DNA of 64,000 nt. It comes from Andrena cerasifolii. Lineage: Eukaryota; Arthropoda; Insecta; Hymenoptera; Andrenidae. The translations under genes were made by a program, and so were the position numbers. The stretch covers positions 13,764,001-13,828,000 of the forward strand of contig NC_135126.1 in the NCBI RefSeq assembly GCF_050908995.1, written 5' to 3'. Within the stretch, counting starts at the first letter, position 1. Each line of letters opens with the position of its first letter. The notes under the pieces were generated by a model. That model was not told the origin of the DNA. It did no database searches and was given only the letters and a program-made list of their open reading frames with translations. Shown here piece after piece: positions 13,200 through 26,491 of this stretch.

Positions 13200-16100
13200 T
13201 CGTTTCCCTTTCCGTTTAACGAGGTGTGTCTGAAAGAATTGAAGCCAAACTCGCCCGCGAACCAGCTGAACTGTTTAATGCTTGACTTGGTAAGATATTG
13301 TGCGCCGAATCCCAAGCAACTTCGGAAGAATTTATGTTTCTTATATTCCCGTGGCGGTTGCGATAAACTTCGCTAATGGGGAAGCCAATACCGAATGAAG
13401 ATTTATTGCCGGCGAATGCGAACCGTCGCGTTACCGGTATATGCGAAGTAGCTCGGGGGCGACGGCGGTGGTCGATGGTGAAAAAGGGTGGATTCGAAAT
13501 TTTCAGATGGAAGTTATTAGAGTTCATCAATATCGAATCCGTTCGTCTGTATAAAGACTTTGCTTCCTTCCATTTCTATATTGAATCGACCCCCCCCCCT
13601 ACCCCCCTGCTGCTCCTCCCTCTGTGTCTCGTCGAGTTGAAAGCTCCGATCTTATAGCGGCCAGGAAAGAAAGAGCAGTTGAAAAATTTGAATAGCCAAA
13701 CTCCTGGAGCTCATAAATCTGGAACAATTCCACGATAAAGGAATTCTCTTCCTTTCCTTCCCTTTTATCGGCCCACCCTTTCCATTGCTCCGCGGTGGTT
13801 TAAGTATGGTCTCGTTGGCGGTGCAAACGCGACGCCCTGAATGCCAAACTTTGGTTTGTTTAACAATGAACGATTGATTTCTAACTCCGAGCCGCTTTAA
13901 CCGCTACTTTCGCGATAATCTAACGCTCGGCTGGAAGATTTAGTGGCTGGCTCCCCATTGATACGCGGGCCGACGTCTAAACTCGATTAATAATTTCCCA
14001 CGAGTTTCATTCATTCGCTGCTGGAACTGCTGCCTGGGTGATATATTTTCGGACACGTCTCCTCGCAGTTATTACAGATTTTCAGCGATATTCTATAAAG
14101 CGACGATATACATGCCGGGCGGGGGCGGCGGGGAGGGACATAAATTCCAACCCTCGACCCCTCTCGACGATCCCAATCGCGGCACCATGAAGAGTACCTA
14201 TTCACTTCGGACGCGTGTATGGATCCTCCAGCGAATATTTCCCTATTTACGCCAATTCTCTGTCCTTTCGCCGGTTTAAGCGCGGCATATTTACAGCTCT
14301 TTCGAATAATCCCGCTGCGAGAAGGATAGCGCCGTAGGAAGCCAACTGCCGCTGGGGGGGGGGGGGTGTATCTATACGGATGGATCGCTGTAATCTCGGA
14401 TAAACTGTATTTTGATAAACGAGTACCCGTCAGAACGGGAGCACCGTGGCCTCGTACACGCGACGGATTTACACTGAGTCGCGGAAGTTCAAGTGCCCCA
14501 TGATCTGCGGATTAAATCGCTTAACAGTTGGAAGTCATTGCACAGGGTGGGGATAAACTCGCGATGCAAGCGGTAATGGGGACCGTTGCTTGTACAGAAA
14601 GTAGCTCGACAGCGTGGAACAAATAGTTTCGCTTCGAGGCTCCGTTTTCGGGAGAATTGATTTCGAAAGTCTGTTGGACATGTGGCGCGCGGAAAGTTAT
14701 TGCAAATGGCATCGTGTTTACGGACTTCTATTAGGATTTCGTTAAGAAGTAGCCGGGGGGTTTGCAAACACAGGCACTCGTGGAAATATTTTCCTACTAC
14801 GCGGACGCAGTAGACAAATTTTCAGAGAAATTTTCAAGCTCGACTTCCCCCGGGGAGCAGAGCACCGTGCAGGAAGAATTAATTCCGCGCTTTCGACTTG
14901 TTCTTCCATAAAAATTCCCCACTTTCGCGGGCATTATGCGCTCCAAATTTTGTTCGCCCGGCGAAGCGTGGAGGATGCGAGAAGGGATTGGGACGATAAA
15001 AGTCCAGGCAAGGATCGGCGAGTCCAGCTACGATTCGAGCTCGTGCGTCTCGTCTGGACGACACGTCCCCGACTATAGCTTCTCTTTCAGCTCGCCTCCT
15101 TTTTTTCCCCCCTTCTTTCATTCCACCCTTTTCCGGGCGGGGTGCATGCAAGTGCACGTACCATTCGTACTGTGCGTGCACGCCGTTCTGGGAGCTCATT
15201 AATGCTTTCAAGATGGGGAACGTGGCCCCTTTGACCTTCCAGAAAACGACTATACAGACGAAAAAGCAAAGCGCGAGCAAGTGGAGCCAGGGGAGGAAAG
15301 TAAACGCACGTCTGAAATCTCTCGAGGACACTACACGCTGCACTTTGACCCACGTCCGTGCACGCAATCAAAGAGCGCATCTTCTGGAAACACTAATGAC
15401 CGGTGTTGCCTTCTTAATTAAGACGTGCCTCGTTACTGTTGCCCCCGCGGCTAGGACCCTCCTCGTCGCGGAGCGGAATGGCCAGACGGTTTAGCCGCAG
15501 TCACCCGTAACGACAACTTTACCCTAAAACTACAATTGAAATTTACAAGCGAGACGCAGTCGACGGATTTTCCGTGTCATTTGTAACGTAATCTTCCGCG
15601 GCGAGCACGCGCGAAAACTGGCGAACGGAATATGGCGCGTTTCGCGTAACGCGTTATGGAAATACGACGGGAATATCGTGGAAACATATTTTCCTCGGGG
15701 CTCGCGTGGGCGATATTAAAGTTCGACAGGGCACGAAGGATCTTCGCATCCTTGAATGCCCCCGCCACAATTGCAGCTACCAGGTAGTGGCGGGCGAGCG
15801 CGCGCGCGCGCGCCACTACTTGGCCTACAAAACGAATTTCTCGAATATCTTGTCGGCGGATGTCGGGCCGCGTGTCTCGGCGTCTAGTTTTGTAAACCCC
15901 CGCTTCACACCCCGGCAATCTCGTATTTCGGTCTGCAAACGACCGCAGATGTCCCGCGGCGTTGTTGTTCCGTTCTCTCCCGCTCTTTTCGTGCACGGTA
16001 CTTGCAAACCCCGAACCGCAGAACACCTGAAAAGGATCGCCGCCCCGGCGCGGCGTTCTTCGACACTCGAAATGAAAGCGAGTGAAAACGTTATACACCG

Positions 16101-16250
16101 CGTATCCAGATGTATTCCTCCCCGGGAACAACAATACGCGTAATCCTGTCATTCGAGTGGCTCCAGTAACCGCGATACCACATCGATTTTTTCTTCAACG
16201 ACGCTCCCCGTCGCCTTTTGTCGCATTTTAAACGCCGCGTTTTGTCGGTC
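13200..16250. other. CpG-rich intronic block without a supported gene
   Basis: This block has several long open frames on both strands (15577-16152 minus, 191 codons; 14879-15367 minus, 162 codons), which overlap opposite-strand frames and carry no recognisable domain. A C run at 13590-13599 and 13 G at 14354-14366 are present. A GTAGTGGCG/CGCCACTAC inverted repeat flanks a (CG)n tract at 15784-15819. I treat the block as noncoding. Confidence 0.5.
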
Positions 16251-16785
16251 GCTTTGTTCTTTCTAAGGTGCCAGGGAAGTTTTGTTGCATACGATTTTGT
16301 TGGTTACCATTTTTCATAATACTTTGGTGACAGTATGCAGAGTTTGTTATTTAGCGGGAGTAATAGATGAACGATTCCACTCTCTCCTCTTCTTTCCTTG
16401 CTCAGTGTAACGCGTGCTTGGATCCACGCAGCAATTAACTGGTTTCCACTTCTAGAACGACGTTCTGTTAATTGATTCCTGATGTATGGGAGTAATTAGA
16501 TTATGTGGAGGCTGTGGAAGCAGTTGCAGACATTGATTTTTTAGAAATTGCTGTGTAACACGTGCTGGATTTGTAGGGGACCTTATTTTAGTGGAAGGAT
16601 TGCGAAGTTACTTGTGGGTACCTATGGTCATTAGTTTTGTGATGTGACTTTTGGCAAGCGGTGTTTACTGTAACTGGTTGTAGTGGCTACTATTTCTTTA
16701 TTTAAGTCTTAATTGTTTAACTTTTTGTGGGATACTTGGTGGCATTCCTTTTCGAACAGAAGATACTTGATTTGCGATTGTCGAA

Positions 16786-17450
16786 GTGCGAATCCACAAT
16801 GAGACAAAAATATCGTGCGTCACGTGAGACTTTAATCTCACGAGACAATTACATATTTCGCGATGTGTTTCCAATGGATAAATGTTAACATTATCGCTCA
16901 TCAACTCGCAGCTCATATGAGAGTTTTGTCTCGCTGAAACAGGTTTGAACTGTTCTTTGTAAATCTATTAATTGAATTGTTACATTTTGTCGTCCAATTG
17001 ATACCTTCCCTCTCATTTTTGACTTCCATGTTCCTAAAAAAATAATGTAATCCATATGAAAATTCATTTAAACTAATTGTTCACTCAAAACGATTTCAAA
17101 CCAATAATAATAATAGCGTTTAATATTCGTTGCATATGGTACTTATAATTAAAGTAACAATGCGCATACCTATATACATATTACTTACGATAAAATAAAT
17201 TCACACGAGATAAATGTGTCACGAAACAACGATAACGTCGATAACATATCTCGTGCTGTTGGTGAGTTGAATGTCTCGTATGATATTAGTAATTTACTAC
17301 GTTTGCACGGTGAGTCATTAGTTTCATGAAACTAGACTCCCCTGAGACAAGTTTCAAGATATAGTTTCAAACATCTCATCTCTCGCAACTGTTTCCATTA
17401 TATACATTTAGTTATTGCTGAGATTTTAAAATCTCCTCGTGGATTCGCAC
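16786..17450. repeat. Inverted repeat pair enclosing a TGAGAC/GTCTC-rich segment
   Basis: GTGCGAATCCAC at 16786-16797 recurs as its exact reverse complement at 17439-17450, and the similarity continues weakly inward. The 640 bp between them is A+T-rich and holds many TGAGAC, GTCTC and ATCTC words in both orientations. It could be a decayed terminal-inverted-repeat element with subterminal binding sites. No clear target duplication is visible, so the classification is open. Confidence 0.45.
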
Positions 17451-19254
17451 TGGTAATGTATCCAAAATTTCGAATACCTACTCGTAATTTGCTTTGTGGC
17501 GGCGATTAAAATAAAATTCGTTCATTTTAATGTTCCAGATTTCAATTTTGTAGCTCATTTGTAGCCATTTAATTCATAATCGTTCTTGACCTTTATTGAG
17601 ATCGTGACGTATCAAAAGTCAACTTTTAAATGCAGTGTTTTAAATTTAGCGTCTTTTTCATTTGCCTGTACATTATTTCGGGAGTATGTTCAATAAATTT
17701 CGAGAACCAGCAATATTTTTACGAGTTATCACTTTCACTGGTCGACCAAAGCATAAATCATCTCCTAAGCCAAAGTGAATTATTGAAAAGCTTCATACTA
17801 TCATTCTGCATTTCTTCAAAAAGGTTAGTCATCATGAAATACTCTAAACATTTCTTTACACCATGCCTTAAAACTGAAAAGTTAGCTCACTAACAAGATT
17901 GCAGCGTAAATGGCAATTTCTTCACTTCAGTAAACAAATACTCAGGACGTGGTGAACAGAAACAATTGAAATTTCCTTTATGCGTAGCCGAATGCTTCTT
18001 ATTTGCACTTATAACTCTCTACTTATTTTTAGCAACGTGCAACAAAACTTTTCTATACAAAATGACCCAATAGCAATTAGATTACTGTACAGTAACTACT
18101 CCACCACATATTTAATCTGATCAATGATAGAAAATACTCATTATTATAAGCGACCCCAAGTAACCTTAAATGCCCTCGCATTACAGGTCATTGTACTGGT
18201 TGTAACATCCGCTATCAAAAGATAAATACAAACAGATGATCCTCGCATAGACGAAAAACGTTATCATCATACGATGACCATTTCTCTACCGTACAATCTT
18301 TTTTACCCACTTTCCCTGGTTGGACGCTTTCAAACAAGACACTTCTATGCCTTACAACTGGTATTCCAAATACATTCACTTGGCATAAACGACGACAGTT
18401 TAAGAAAGGCAAAGAATCGTAGAAAAAGTGCGAATACGTATAAAATAGGTATCGTATCAACCGCCAGCCATAAAAGTGTTCTGCGCGGGAAGGCTGTTAC
18501 TCTTCTTGTTCCGAAGGTATTGAAGGTGCTTATTGCTATTGGTTCAGCTTGTATATTACCCCGCGCGTTTACGTCCGCGCTCGATTGTTCCTGGACGAAG
18601 AGATCGTGTAAATTATTCGCTGTAATTGGTAACAGCTGTTAGAACGCTCAAAACAGTAGTATCCACGTTATCGATAATCCGATTCGCGGGGTTCTAATGA
18701 AAAGTGCAGTTCGAAACTGCCGACATAACTTTCCGCTTTCCAGTCGACGCAAGTAAGTTGCCCGTTCCGCTCGGACGATATTGCTCGCGCACTCGGAACG
18801 TACCGAGTTTTGTGTTTGGATGCACTTGGCCCATCCAAAAAGGCGTACCCGCGACGGATACGAATATCCGGGCTCGAAAACAAGCGGATATTAGGAAGTT
18901 GGATAATTTCCGCAGGCCGGGATAGAAAATACTTCGCGATAGTTTCGTTCGATCGAGCATTTCAGTGTCGTCGGTGTACTGCGTGCCGTCCTACCAAGCG
19001 CGAGTCGAATAAGGCCCCTTTCCCACGAGGACACTTCTGTGCCTCTCGATTGGTATTTCAAACATAATTATAGGTAGGTATTCCTTCTTCTCCTATATTT
19101 TCTCAATCAGAAAATCGTGGCGAATCGTGAGGTATACAAGTGTCTCGCGTAAGGAGGCCTTAAGCGTCTATCACATCATGGAATAGCAAAATTTTAATTT
19201 CTCTACTATATTCTATTGGTTTCTTGGTTGAAATTGGGAAAAGTACTTCGTAGA

Positions 19255-19467
19255 CAGTGGCGGATTGAAGGAAAAAGGTCCAAGTGGTAAACATTCTGAG
19301 GGGCCCATTTTTCGGGAAGACGAAGAGGTAGTTTATTACAAACGGGCTAAGTGCGGTAGTAGAGAAAGAAATATAGTATTTGGATAAAATCATAATTTTT
19401 TTTTGTGAATAGGGCCCTGGGGCCTAGGCGGCAACTGTTCATCGGCCGCCCGTTAAATTCGCCACTG
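19255..19467 (-). mobile_element. hAT-type MITE, 213 bp
   Basis: The ends are CAGTGGCGGATTGAA and TTAAATTCGCCACTG, imperfect terminal inverted repeats starting with CAGTGGCG. A perfect 8-bp target duplication TTCGTAGA flanks it (19247-19254 and 19468-19475), which is the hallmark of hAT insertion. It is a reverse-complement sibling of 26492-26840: both share the AAAAATTATGATT block and the CGAAAAATGGGCCCCT block. It has no coding capacity and depends on a transposase supplied elsewhere. Confidence 0.93.
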
Positions 19468-21368
19468 TTCGTAGACCAAATAAACTGGCAATTGTAGAAT
19501 AGATTTCGAGTCTGAATGGACTTTGGATAGCAGTGACGAGCCACCGAAATGTCTCGCCTGAAAAGTCCCCGAAGCTGCTTGAGACTTGGCGATCGGTATC
19601 TCAGGTACGCCGACCACCTGTCTCCACCTCCCTTCCTCTTTCCCTCTCCGTTTCTCTCGCTCGTTCTACGACTGATTGGGAACACATGCCGCCTGTAACA
19701 CGCCTGTCTCGGTTGTTAACAATTTTGGCACGACTCCCTGGAGGCGGCCCCCGTGCTCAGCGACAGACTCCCTTTTCATTCTTTCGCTCGTTTCATTCGC
19801 CTACTGTTGCGGGCCGACGTCTGCCCAGAGCCACCCCAAGTTTCTCCGCCGTTCGGGTGGCAATAAAAACGTTTGATATATATTTCCAGTGTTTACGAGG
19901 TGGTCGGCGATGTTTCGAGTAATTTCATGTGTTGTTTCTGGACGATATCGGACGGCACGTGAGGAAAATGCCTGAGGAGGGTTATTAACGCTCACTCGCG
20001 GCTGTCTGCGGATGCTGGCATTGTTCTCTGAAGCACGGGGGGGTGAGCATTGAGTGGCGCGGCGTTATCGAGGGGAATTCGACGCGTTAAGTCGAACGCG
20101 TTCGCCGAATAACGAACAACTACCACCCCATAGCCATAGAGTCTCGGGATGTTTATTCCATATTCGCGGTTCAAGCAAATTCGTTACGTTCTATGTACCA
20201 CCTAACGTATACAAGTACATTTAACGCGCATAGTCCCCAGCTGTCTATCCTCCATCGAAACGAAGCATCCGAGTTTCCAAATTCCCAAGTAGCTCAGAGA
20301 AGCTTTGTACATCTGATCGCGCAAATATAATCACCAATCGTGCCAAACGATTGGGGTTGAATTCGTTGTGTACGGTTTGATCGGCCAGAATCGTGCAAAC
20401 ATAAGCAGATAAGATAATTGGACCGTGCCTGCGATATCTCCGTCGTTTCGACACCTGTTCCCTGCATTGTTGCTGGCAACTATGCATTTCTAACCTATCG
20501 AGGCGCCGCGACGTCTATTCAACGCTGGAGCACCGTAATCGCGATCGCGATCCCGTTATAAATTACTTACTGTTAGCGAAACAATGAACCGCCGCTTCCC
20601 AATGGCTACGTCGCTGTCCAGGCGGCTTTTTTACGTCGCAGCGTGGCTCAGCGGATCGCTGTAACGCGAAATTAAATGGACCACGTCGACAGGTTTTACC
20701 GCAGCTCCCAGCCAGCCCGAAACTCTGCGTAATTCATGTCGCTGGTTCCGCGGATAATGTGACGCGAAACCGTCACGTCCATGCATTCTCGCGCCCTGAT
20801 ACTCCCGGCTCGAGTTATTTTCCATAAGGATGCGAACGCTACGCGAGAAGTTTTTACTCCCGCCGACCTGGCCTGAATTTCGTTAAAACTTGGAGACGTC
20901 GGTCCGCTTCTGTCCCAAACCTCCGGAGCAAGTCGTACGTTTCCAATTCGCCATCGCGGAGCATTCCACCTCGGAGTAATTCTGTTTAACGATCCCTCGC
21001 GACCCCGGGTCCACCTCCAATTTCGAGGTTTCTTCCGTTCTCTTCCCCTGTCGACCTAGATCAAACGGTTCCTCCACCACCGCGCCGCGCACCGGCGTGC
21101 AATAATTTACAGAGGAAACTAGCAGAAATCGGTCTTCGCTCGGCGGCGGGCGCTGCAATCGCGTATCGCGCGCGCCCTCAGGCATGTCGATCGAACACTA
21201 TTCACCAGATGAAATTAAGGAAGTTGCGCTGTTCTCGCGCAAGAAAGCGCGTCAAAGCCTGCTTTCCCAGGGAAGCCGTTCGACAAGAACAGATTGCAAC
21301 GCAACAGAGAGGAGGAAGATTTTGTAATTGCAGATTTCGTCGGTGTCGTTATCCTGGCGTGACTCTCA

Positions 21369-21784
21369 CAAGGAGAGTATTTTAGGTGTCCGCCTCCGAT
21401 CATTTTGGATACGTTATAGAGGACCGAAAAATAAGAAATACGTGTTTTTTTATTATTCCCTGTTTTCATATTTGGGGGGTGAAAACTGCGTTCAAAGTTA
21501 GGGGTGAAAAATCATTTTTGTGGAATATCTCGAGAACTATTAGAGACAGGGGAATAGTGTCAATGGACGACTTTTGTGTCTTTGAATGCGAAATATGACT
21601 GATTCACCAGATTTTCAAAAATCCACAAAAATGATTTTTCACCCCTAACTTTGAACGCATTTTTCACCCCCCAAATATGAAAACGGGGAAAAATAAAAAA
21701 ACACGTATTTCTTATTTTTCGGTCCTCTATAACATATCCAAAAATCAGAATGATCGGAGGCGGACACCTAAAATACTCTCCTTG
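21369..21784. mobile_element. Foldback MITE with arms of about 165 bp
   Basis: The arms (about 21369-21535 and 21615-21784) are near-identical reverse complements. Each begins CAAGGAGAGTATTTTAGGTG and includes GTGTCCGCCTCCGATCATT and GGGGTGAAAAATCATTTTTG. The short non-palindromic centre is about 80 bp. A 3-bp TCA lies directly outside each end (21366-21368 and 21785-21787) and may be the target duplication. The family cannot be fixed from this alone. The element can fold into a very long hairpin if transcribed as part of intron 1. Confidence 0.85.
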
Positions 21785-23801
21785 TCAGTCAATCGGTGTT
21801 TACGTAATTTCAGACCGAGCAGTATCGAACGTTTCTCATCGCGATCGATTGAGAGTTTCAGTTTTCAACTGTAAGCTGTTTCACGGCGAAATTTATTTCC
21901 TGGCCGTTTGATTAAAAATTATTGGATTAAAAAGTTTCGGCGGAGAGAATGAGAGAAGAGCCGTCTATGCTGGCGTCGTTAATCCACTGAGCGAAATAAA
22001 GTTACTGCGTGGCCGATTCTCCGCTATCTGCTCGTATTACGCAGAGTTCCTGGGCCTTAGAACGGGGGCGTGTGTACGTGCTCCTCTTCCGTAGTAGGTC
22101 AGTGCCTCCTGTTTCCTGCTATGATGATATTCGGCGTGTTACCGTGTCGCTAAACTCGGTCGAAACTCCGCGAAATTAGACATTGGCATTGTTCCAGCGT
22201 AACGACTTCATCGCACAGCCACGTCGCGCAAGAAAATATTAGCGCCATTATTCTTAACGAGGTGACAGTGCCTCGACGACGATTTGATCGGTTTTTCCCT
22301 CTCGCGAAGAAATCGTGCTCGGGTTCTGTAAGGAATTATCTGACACAGAATTTCTTTCTCCACTGTGCAGCTTCATATATCCACGCTCGAATGATCAAAC
22401 TCCCAATAAATCTCACGTTAATTTCTTATCCCGAGACTCGAAACATCTTGAGGAGCTTGGAATTTCCAAAGCGCAACGTTGAACCGTTTAGACATGTATA
22501 TTGTATATGTACCTGTTTACGCTTTCTTTCTTTTTTTTTATCAGAGAAAATGTGGTATAAATTGTTGCTAGTTACTTGTATACAATTTATGGAGTTCTCA
22601 TATTTATTATGTGTTAGTTGCACAGATTTTTTTATTTCCGTTTTACTAGAAGAATCGCCTGCAAACTTTTTATTCTGGAATAATTAGAAATGAGTTCACG
22701 CGGTATTCAGAGTTTTGGGCCAGAAACCGCAAATTAGAGCAGCGGCTCTTTTTATTTCTGAAGGAGGAATTATTTCATAGGTATAATGTTGCGTAGGTAT
22801 TTTCTTTTTCTGCGGGTTTTAGAGACACTTAAAAATTTATTCTCCCGTGTTTGTTTTTAAAGAATTAAATTAATCTTAATAAGAAACTTCGTAATTAAGG
22901 TCGTGTAAAGACTCTGCTCTGAAATGACTCACATTTTCCCCAAATCACGCTGCACGAATTGTCTGTTTCGTGACGAATCTGGAACTTATACAGAATGTTT
23001 TACAACAGTTTCCAGTACGATAAATGTGAGGGGTATTGAAAGAACATCAAACATCAAATGCAAATTTAATAACGTTCAAACACGTCTCTGTTTTATTAGT
23101 CGTTCTTTTTTTGCAAAAGACAATTGCCAAACGTTTTCAATTTTTCAAAAACCAATATCAAATTTTGATTGCCTGCACATAGATGTATGAACCTGTAAAA
23201 ATAGGGAAAAAACCAATGCGACTGTTTGCATGACCTGATTAAGGTCCCGTATTTTTTCTCCAGGAATGCAATTTTCCTTTGCAGTGCGCAGAAAAAATTA
23301 AATCACACTGTGCGCGTTACGCTGTTGAATATTTTATATTGGACACACGAGCAGATCGATAGTTACACAAGCAAACGGCGGGCGATGATATTCAGCGGAA
23401 CAATAAGTTAGATCCTTATAAGCCACTTTGCGCTGGGCGACTGATGTCGACTGTCACGAGGACGTGTGCCGTTCCGAGATAATCCGAGGGCTGACATTTT
23501 TAGCAGCATGCATAGCAAATGGTGACCGTTTCCTGCTTTCGTTGCTTCATTGTTAATCCTTCCTTATAAAAAGTATTCTCCAGCACAATATTCATAATGT
23601 TTTCTCGTCTATCATGTGCCAATCTAAACTTCTTAATCAGAGAAGACGAATTACCTCGTCATTTGTAAATGCTTGCGCTTGATAGTTACACTCGTTCGTG
23701 AAATGGAAATCCAGGACTATAGCCTACGTAATATTCGCTATCGTTGATACGAGTCACTTCTCCGATTGCCATTCCCAAATACATATTTTAACCCTCGATA
23801 A

Positions 23802-24484
23802 CAGTGTTGCTCAACAGGGGGCCACGTGACATTTCGAGAGAGCTACGGGGCCAAAAATCATCTTTTAGGGAATCAGAACAAACTCTAGGGAGTCCACAAT
23901 CAGAATAAAATATTAAAATTATACGAAACCAATTAAAATACAAAAAGAGTGTCTGAAAATAGTTACCGTGATATCTCAAGGCAAATTATTTATTTTTCAA
24001 TGACAAATCTGATAATCCAAACATATTTGTGGGCTTTTTACTCTTTTTTCACATTTTATTTTTATTTTATGTGTAATAAATGTGGAAGGAAAAAGAAAAG
24101 ACAATTAAATTTAGAAAAGCAGAAATAATATATGTACCTATTTTTTCCCCAATTTTGTTGTATTTTATAACTATATAAATTAAAAAGATGTTTCATTTTA
24201 CTTTGCTTTTACTATTTTTTTTTTAAATAAAAAGTTAAAAATTAACAAATTTAAATGGAAAATTAAACGTTTTTCGAAATGCGGCGTCGCTTCTAAATAA
24301 TGGATGTTTTTAATTTCAATTTTTTAAGGTTGACAGATATTAAAATTTTGATTTTCTTTAATGCTAGTAGTAGGACAAGGTGTTCAACTAATAATATGTA
24401 TCCTTGGAAGAAATTTTGATTGCAAAATTTAGACACGGTGACAATTTTGCGTAAGGTGCGGCAACTGTCCCACAATTACCCTAC
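23802..24484. repeat. A+T-rich segment with hAT-like left terminus, probable remnant
   Basis: CAGTGTTGCTCAACAGGGGGCC at 23802 resembles hAT-type termini, and very A+T-rich DNA follows. The right edge near 24484 (rc: GTAGGGTAATTGTGGGACAG) does not match the left end, so no intact pair of termini or target duplication can be shown. It is probably old transposon DNA. Confidence 0.3.
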
Positions 24485-25139
24485 GGCTCTGGTTGCGTTA
24501 TAAAAATTGAATCTGAAGGTAGATAGACGCACACAGGAATCAAATAACGGTCAATTTCTCGCTGAAGCAGAAACGTGTCCTATTACCCTGTAACTCGACG
24601 TTTATTAGGCACTTTCCGCGGCTAATTCAGTGCTCTATGACAAAATGTTTTCACGGGCCTCTCGAAAGGCCTTCCGCGGCAATAATACACAGTCACCGAG
24701 GAAGAAGCGTTCCTCCCCTTTGAAACACATTCCCAAGAATTAATCGTGATAGGGACGATATTTCACAGAGGCACGAAGACACTGGCTTGGAGAATGCATC
24801 GCGGTGCTAACGACCACGCCTGTCTCTCGTCGAGATTCTCGCGTAGCAGCAGCGTCGCGACGCTTTTTATATTCCATTTGTCAGTTGCAAACAGGACTCG
24901 CGCGAAAAAGAAGCCAGAAACGGCTGACATTGTTAGCACCGTAGCCGCGCAAAAGTGATACGCATTGTATTCTATTTATCTATGCAGTAGCACCTCTGCC
25001 AACTAGCTTCAACGTTCACACCCCCAATGGTTTTGCAGATCGCCAACTAGTGTATCGAAACTTCCGATCGTACCACTCTGCGTTATACCCCTTCAGCCTC
25101 TGCGCCCGCCGTGCATGGTGGCGCTGTCAGCATTGTTCA

Positions 25140-25380
25140 TTACTTACCGATTCTCCCTTTCTCTGTTCTCACCCCTTTCCCTCGAACAGTTCCTTCGTCT
25201 ATCTATCTGCCTCTTTCTTGCTTTCTCTCCTTCCCTCTCAATCCCTCCTTTTGCATTTTTCATTTCCCCCCGTCCCCGTAGCCCCCTGCCTGGCCGTTTC
25301 GCCCGTTCGTCTTCCTTTGCTTTAAACTTTCTCTGACTTCCCGCCCTCTCCCGGCCACTCTTTCTCTGTCGCCCGTGCTC
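25140..25380. repeat. Polypyrimidine-rich block
   Basis: The + strand is overwhelmingly C and T for about 240 bases, made of irregular CTTTCTCTCC-type units. The open frames here on both strands are low-complexity artefacts. It lies next to the CpG-rich module at 25395. Confidence 0.75.
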
Positions 25381-25394
25381 TTTGTGGAAAAGCA

Positions 25395-25650
25395 GCATTA
25401 ATTACGGCTGCACGGGGCCGTGGACGAGAGGTCCGTTACGTTACGCGGCGTCCCTGTATCCGAAAGTTTGTACTTTCTGTGCCAGCAATTAACAACACGT
25501 ACGCGGATGGCAGCAAAGGACGGCGGCAAGGGGTGAGCGGCGCAACCTGCCCGTGGTTTTTTTCGAAATACGACGCTCACGCTCGTTTTACCGTTTCCTT
25601 TTTCTCTCCGCTTCTGCTCGCCCCTCGCTTCGCTGCGCCGCAATAATTTG
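25395..25650 (+). repeat. CpG-rich module, copy 1
   Basis: Contains CATTAATTAC, then about 70 bp further AGTTTGTACTTTCTGTGCC followed by AGCAATTAACAA, then a CpG-rich part and a T+C-rich tail. The same words appear in the same order and orientation at 32090-32350 (copy 3), where the core reads AGTTTGCACTTTCTGTACT plus AGCAATTAACAA. It may be duplicated regulatory DNA or an old repeat family. Confidence 0.5.
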
Positions 25651-26491
25651 ACGAGACGAAAGGAAACAGCCCTCTGTCGCTTTGAGCGCTACTTTCCTTG
25701 GCGAGCGGCGTCGTCAGTGGATCGCGTGGAAGCTGTTCTTAGGACTGTTGTTGAAAGGAGTCTTACAGTTTGATAGGAGCGCATCGATATTGGTGGGGCG
25801 ATTTATATCGACGCTTGAGAAATTGCGGGGCTTGTCGCGATTTTACTTAATAGTGTATTTTTTGTCTGTTGAGGATTGTAGGTTGATATAGTTTCAGGTC
25901 TTTAGGATACTTTGGAGAAATATTATCCCGAAAAAGTTTGAAAAATCGAAAGCTTGTGCTTCGTAATTGACTGCACGTTCCCCGCAGTAGCTGCATCGGA
26001 AGATTGAAGTGGCTAATCCAATGGAACGATGTTGTGTTTCACTTTCCACGCAATGTAAACAGGATCTCGGTGTTTAAGATCGTTATCTTCTTGGAGCATC
26101 AAGTTCCTCCAATTTTAGTCAGTGTAATCTTTAAGGGGTAACTTGAGATTCAGCTGGTATAATTTAAATATTATTTATACGTTCATAATTATTAGTGAGG
26201 CAGCTTTAAAGGTGCGCAGCAGTTGCACGCGGCATTCTATGTATGCATGGAAAGAAGCCGAGTCTGAAACGATGAGACCTCACTAAAGATGATATTGCTC
26301 TAATCGCGATTCATATTTGCTTATGTACAAGCTTCTCTTGATAATATGCCCAGTATCAGTAATGCTACGTTGTTGTTAACGATATTAAATTTCATCACCA
26401 CGATGCTTACGTTTGCATATTTTTATAGATAAGTGTATGTGGACGACAATATTGCTAAATAAATAATTAAGAATCTTTTGCACTCATACAG

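Noticed and set aside
15577..16152. 191-codon minus-strand open frame with an opposite 145-codon frame
   Set aside because: Mirror frames on both strands indicate scarcity of stop codons rather than coding.
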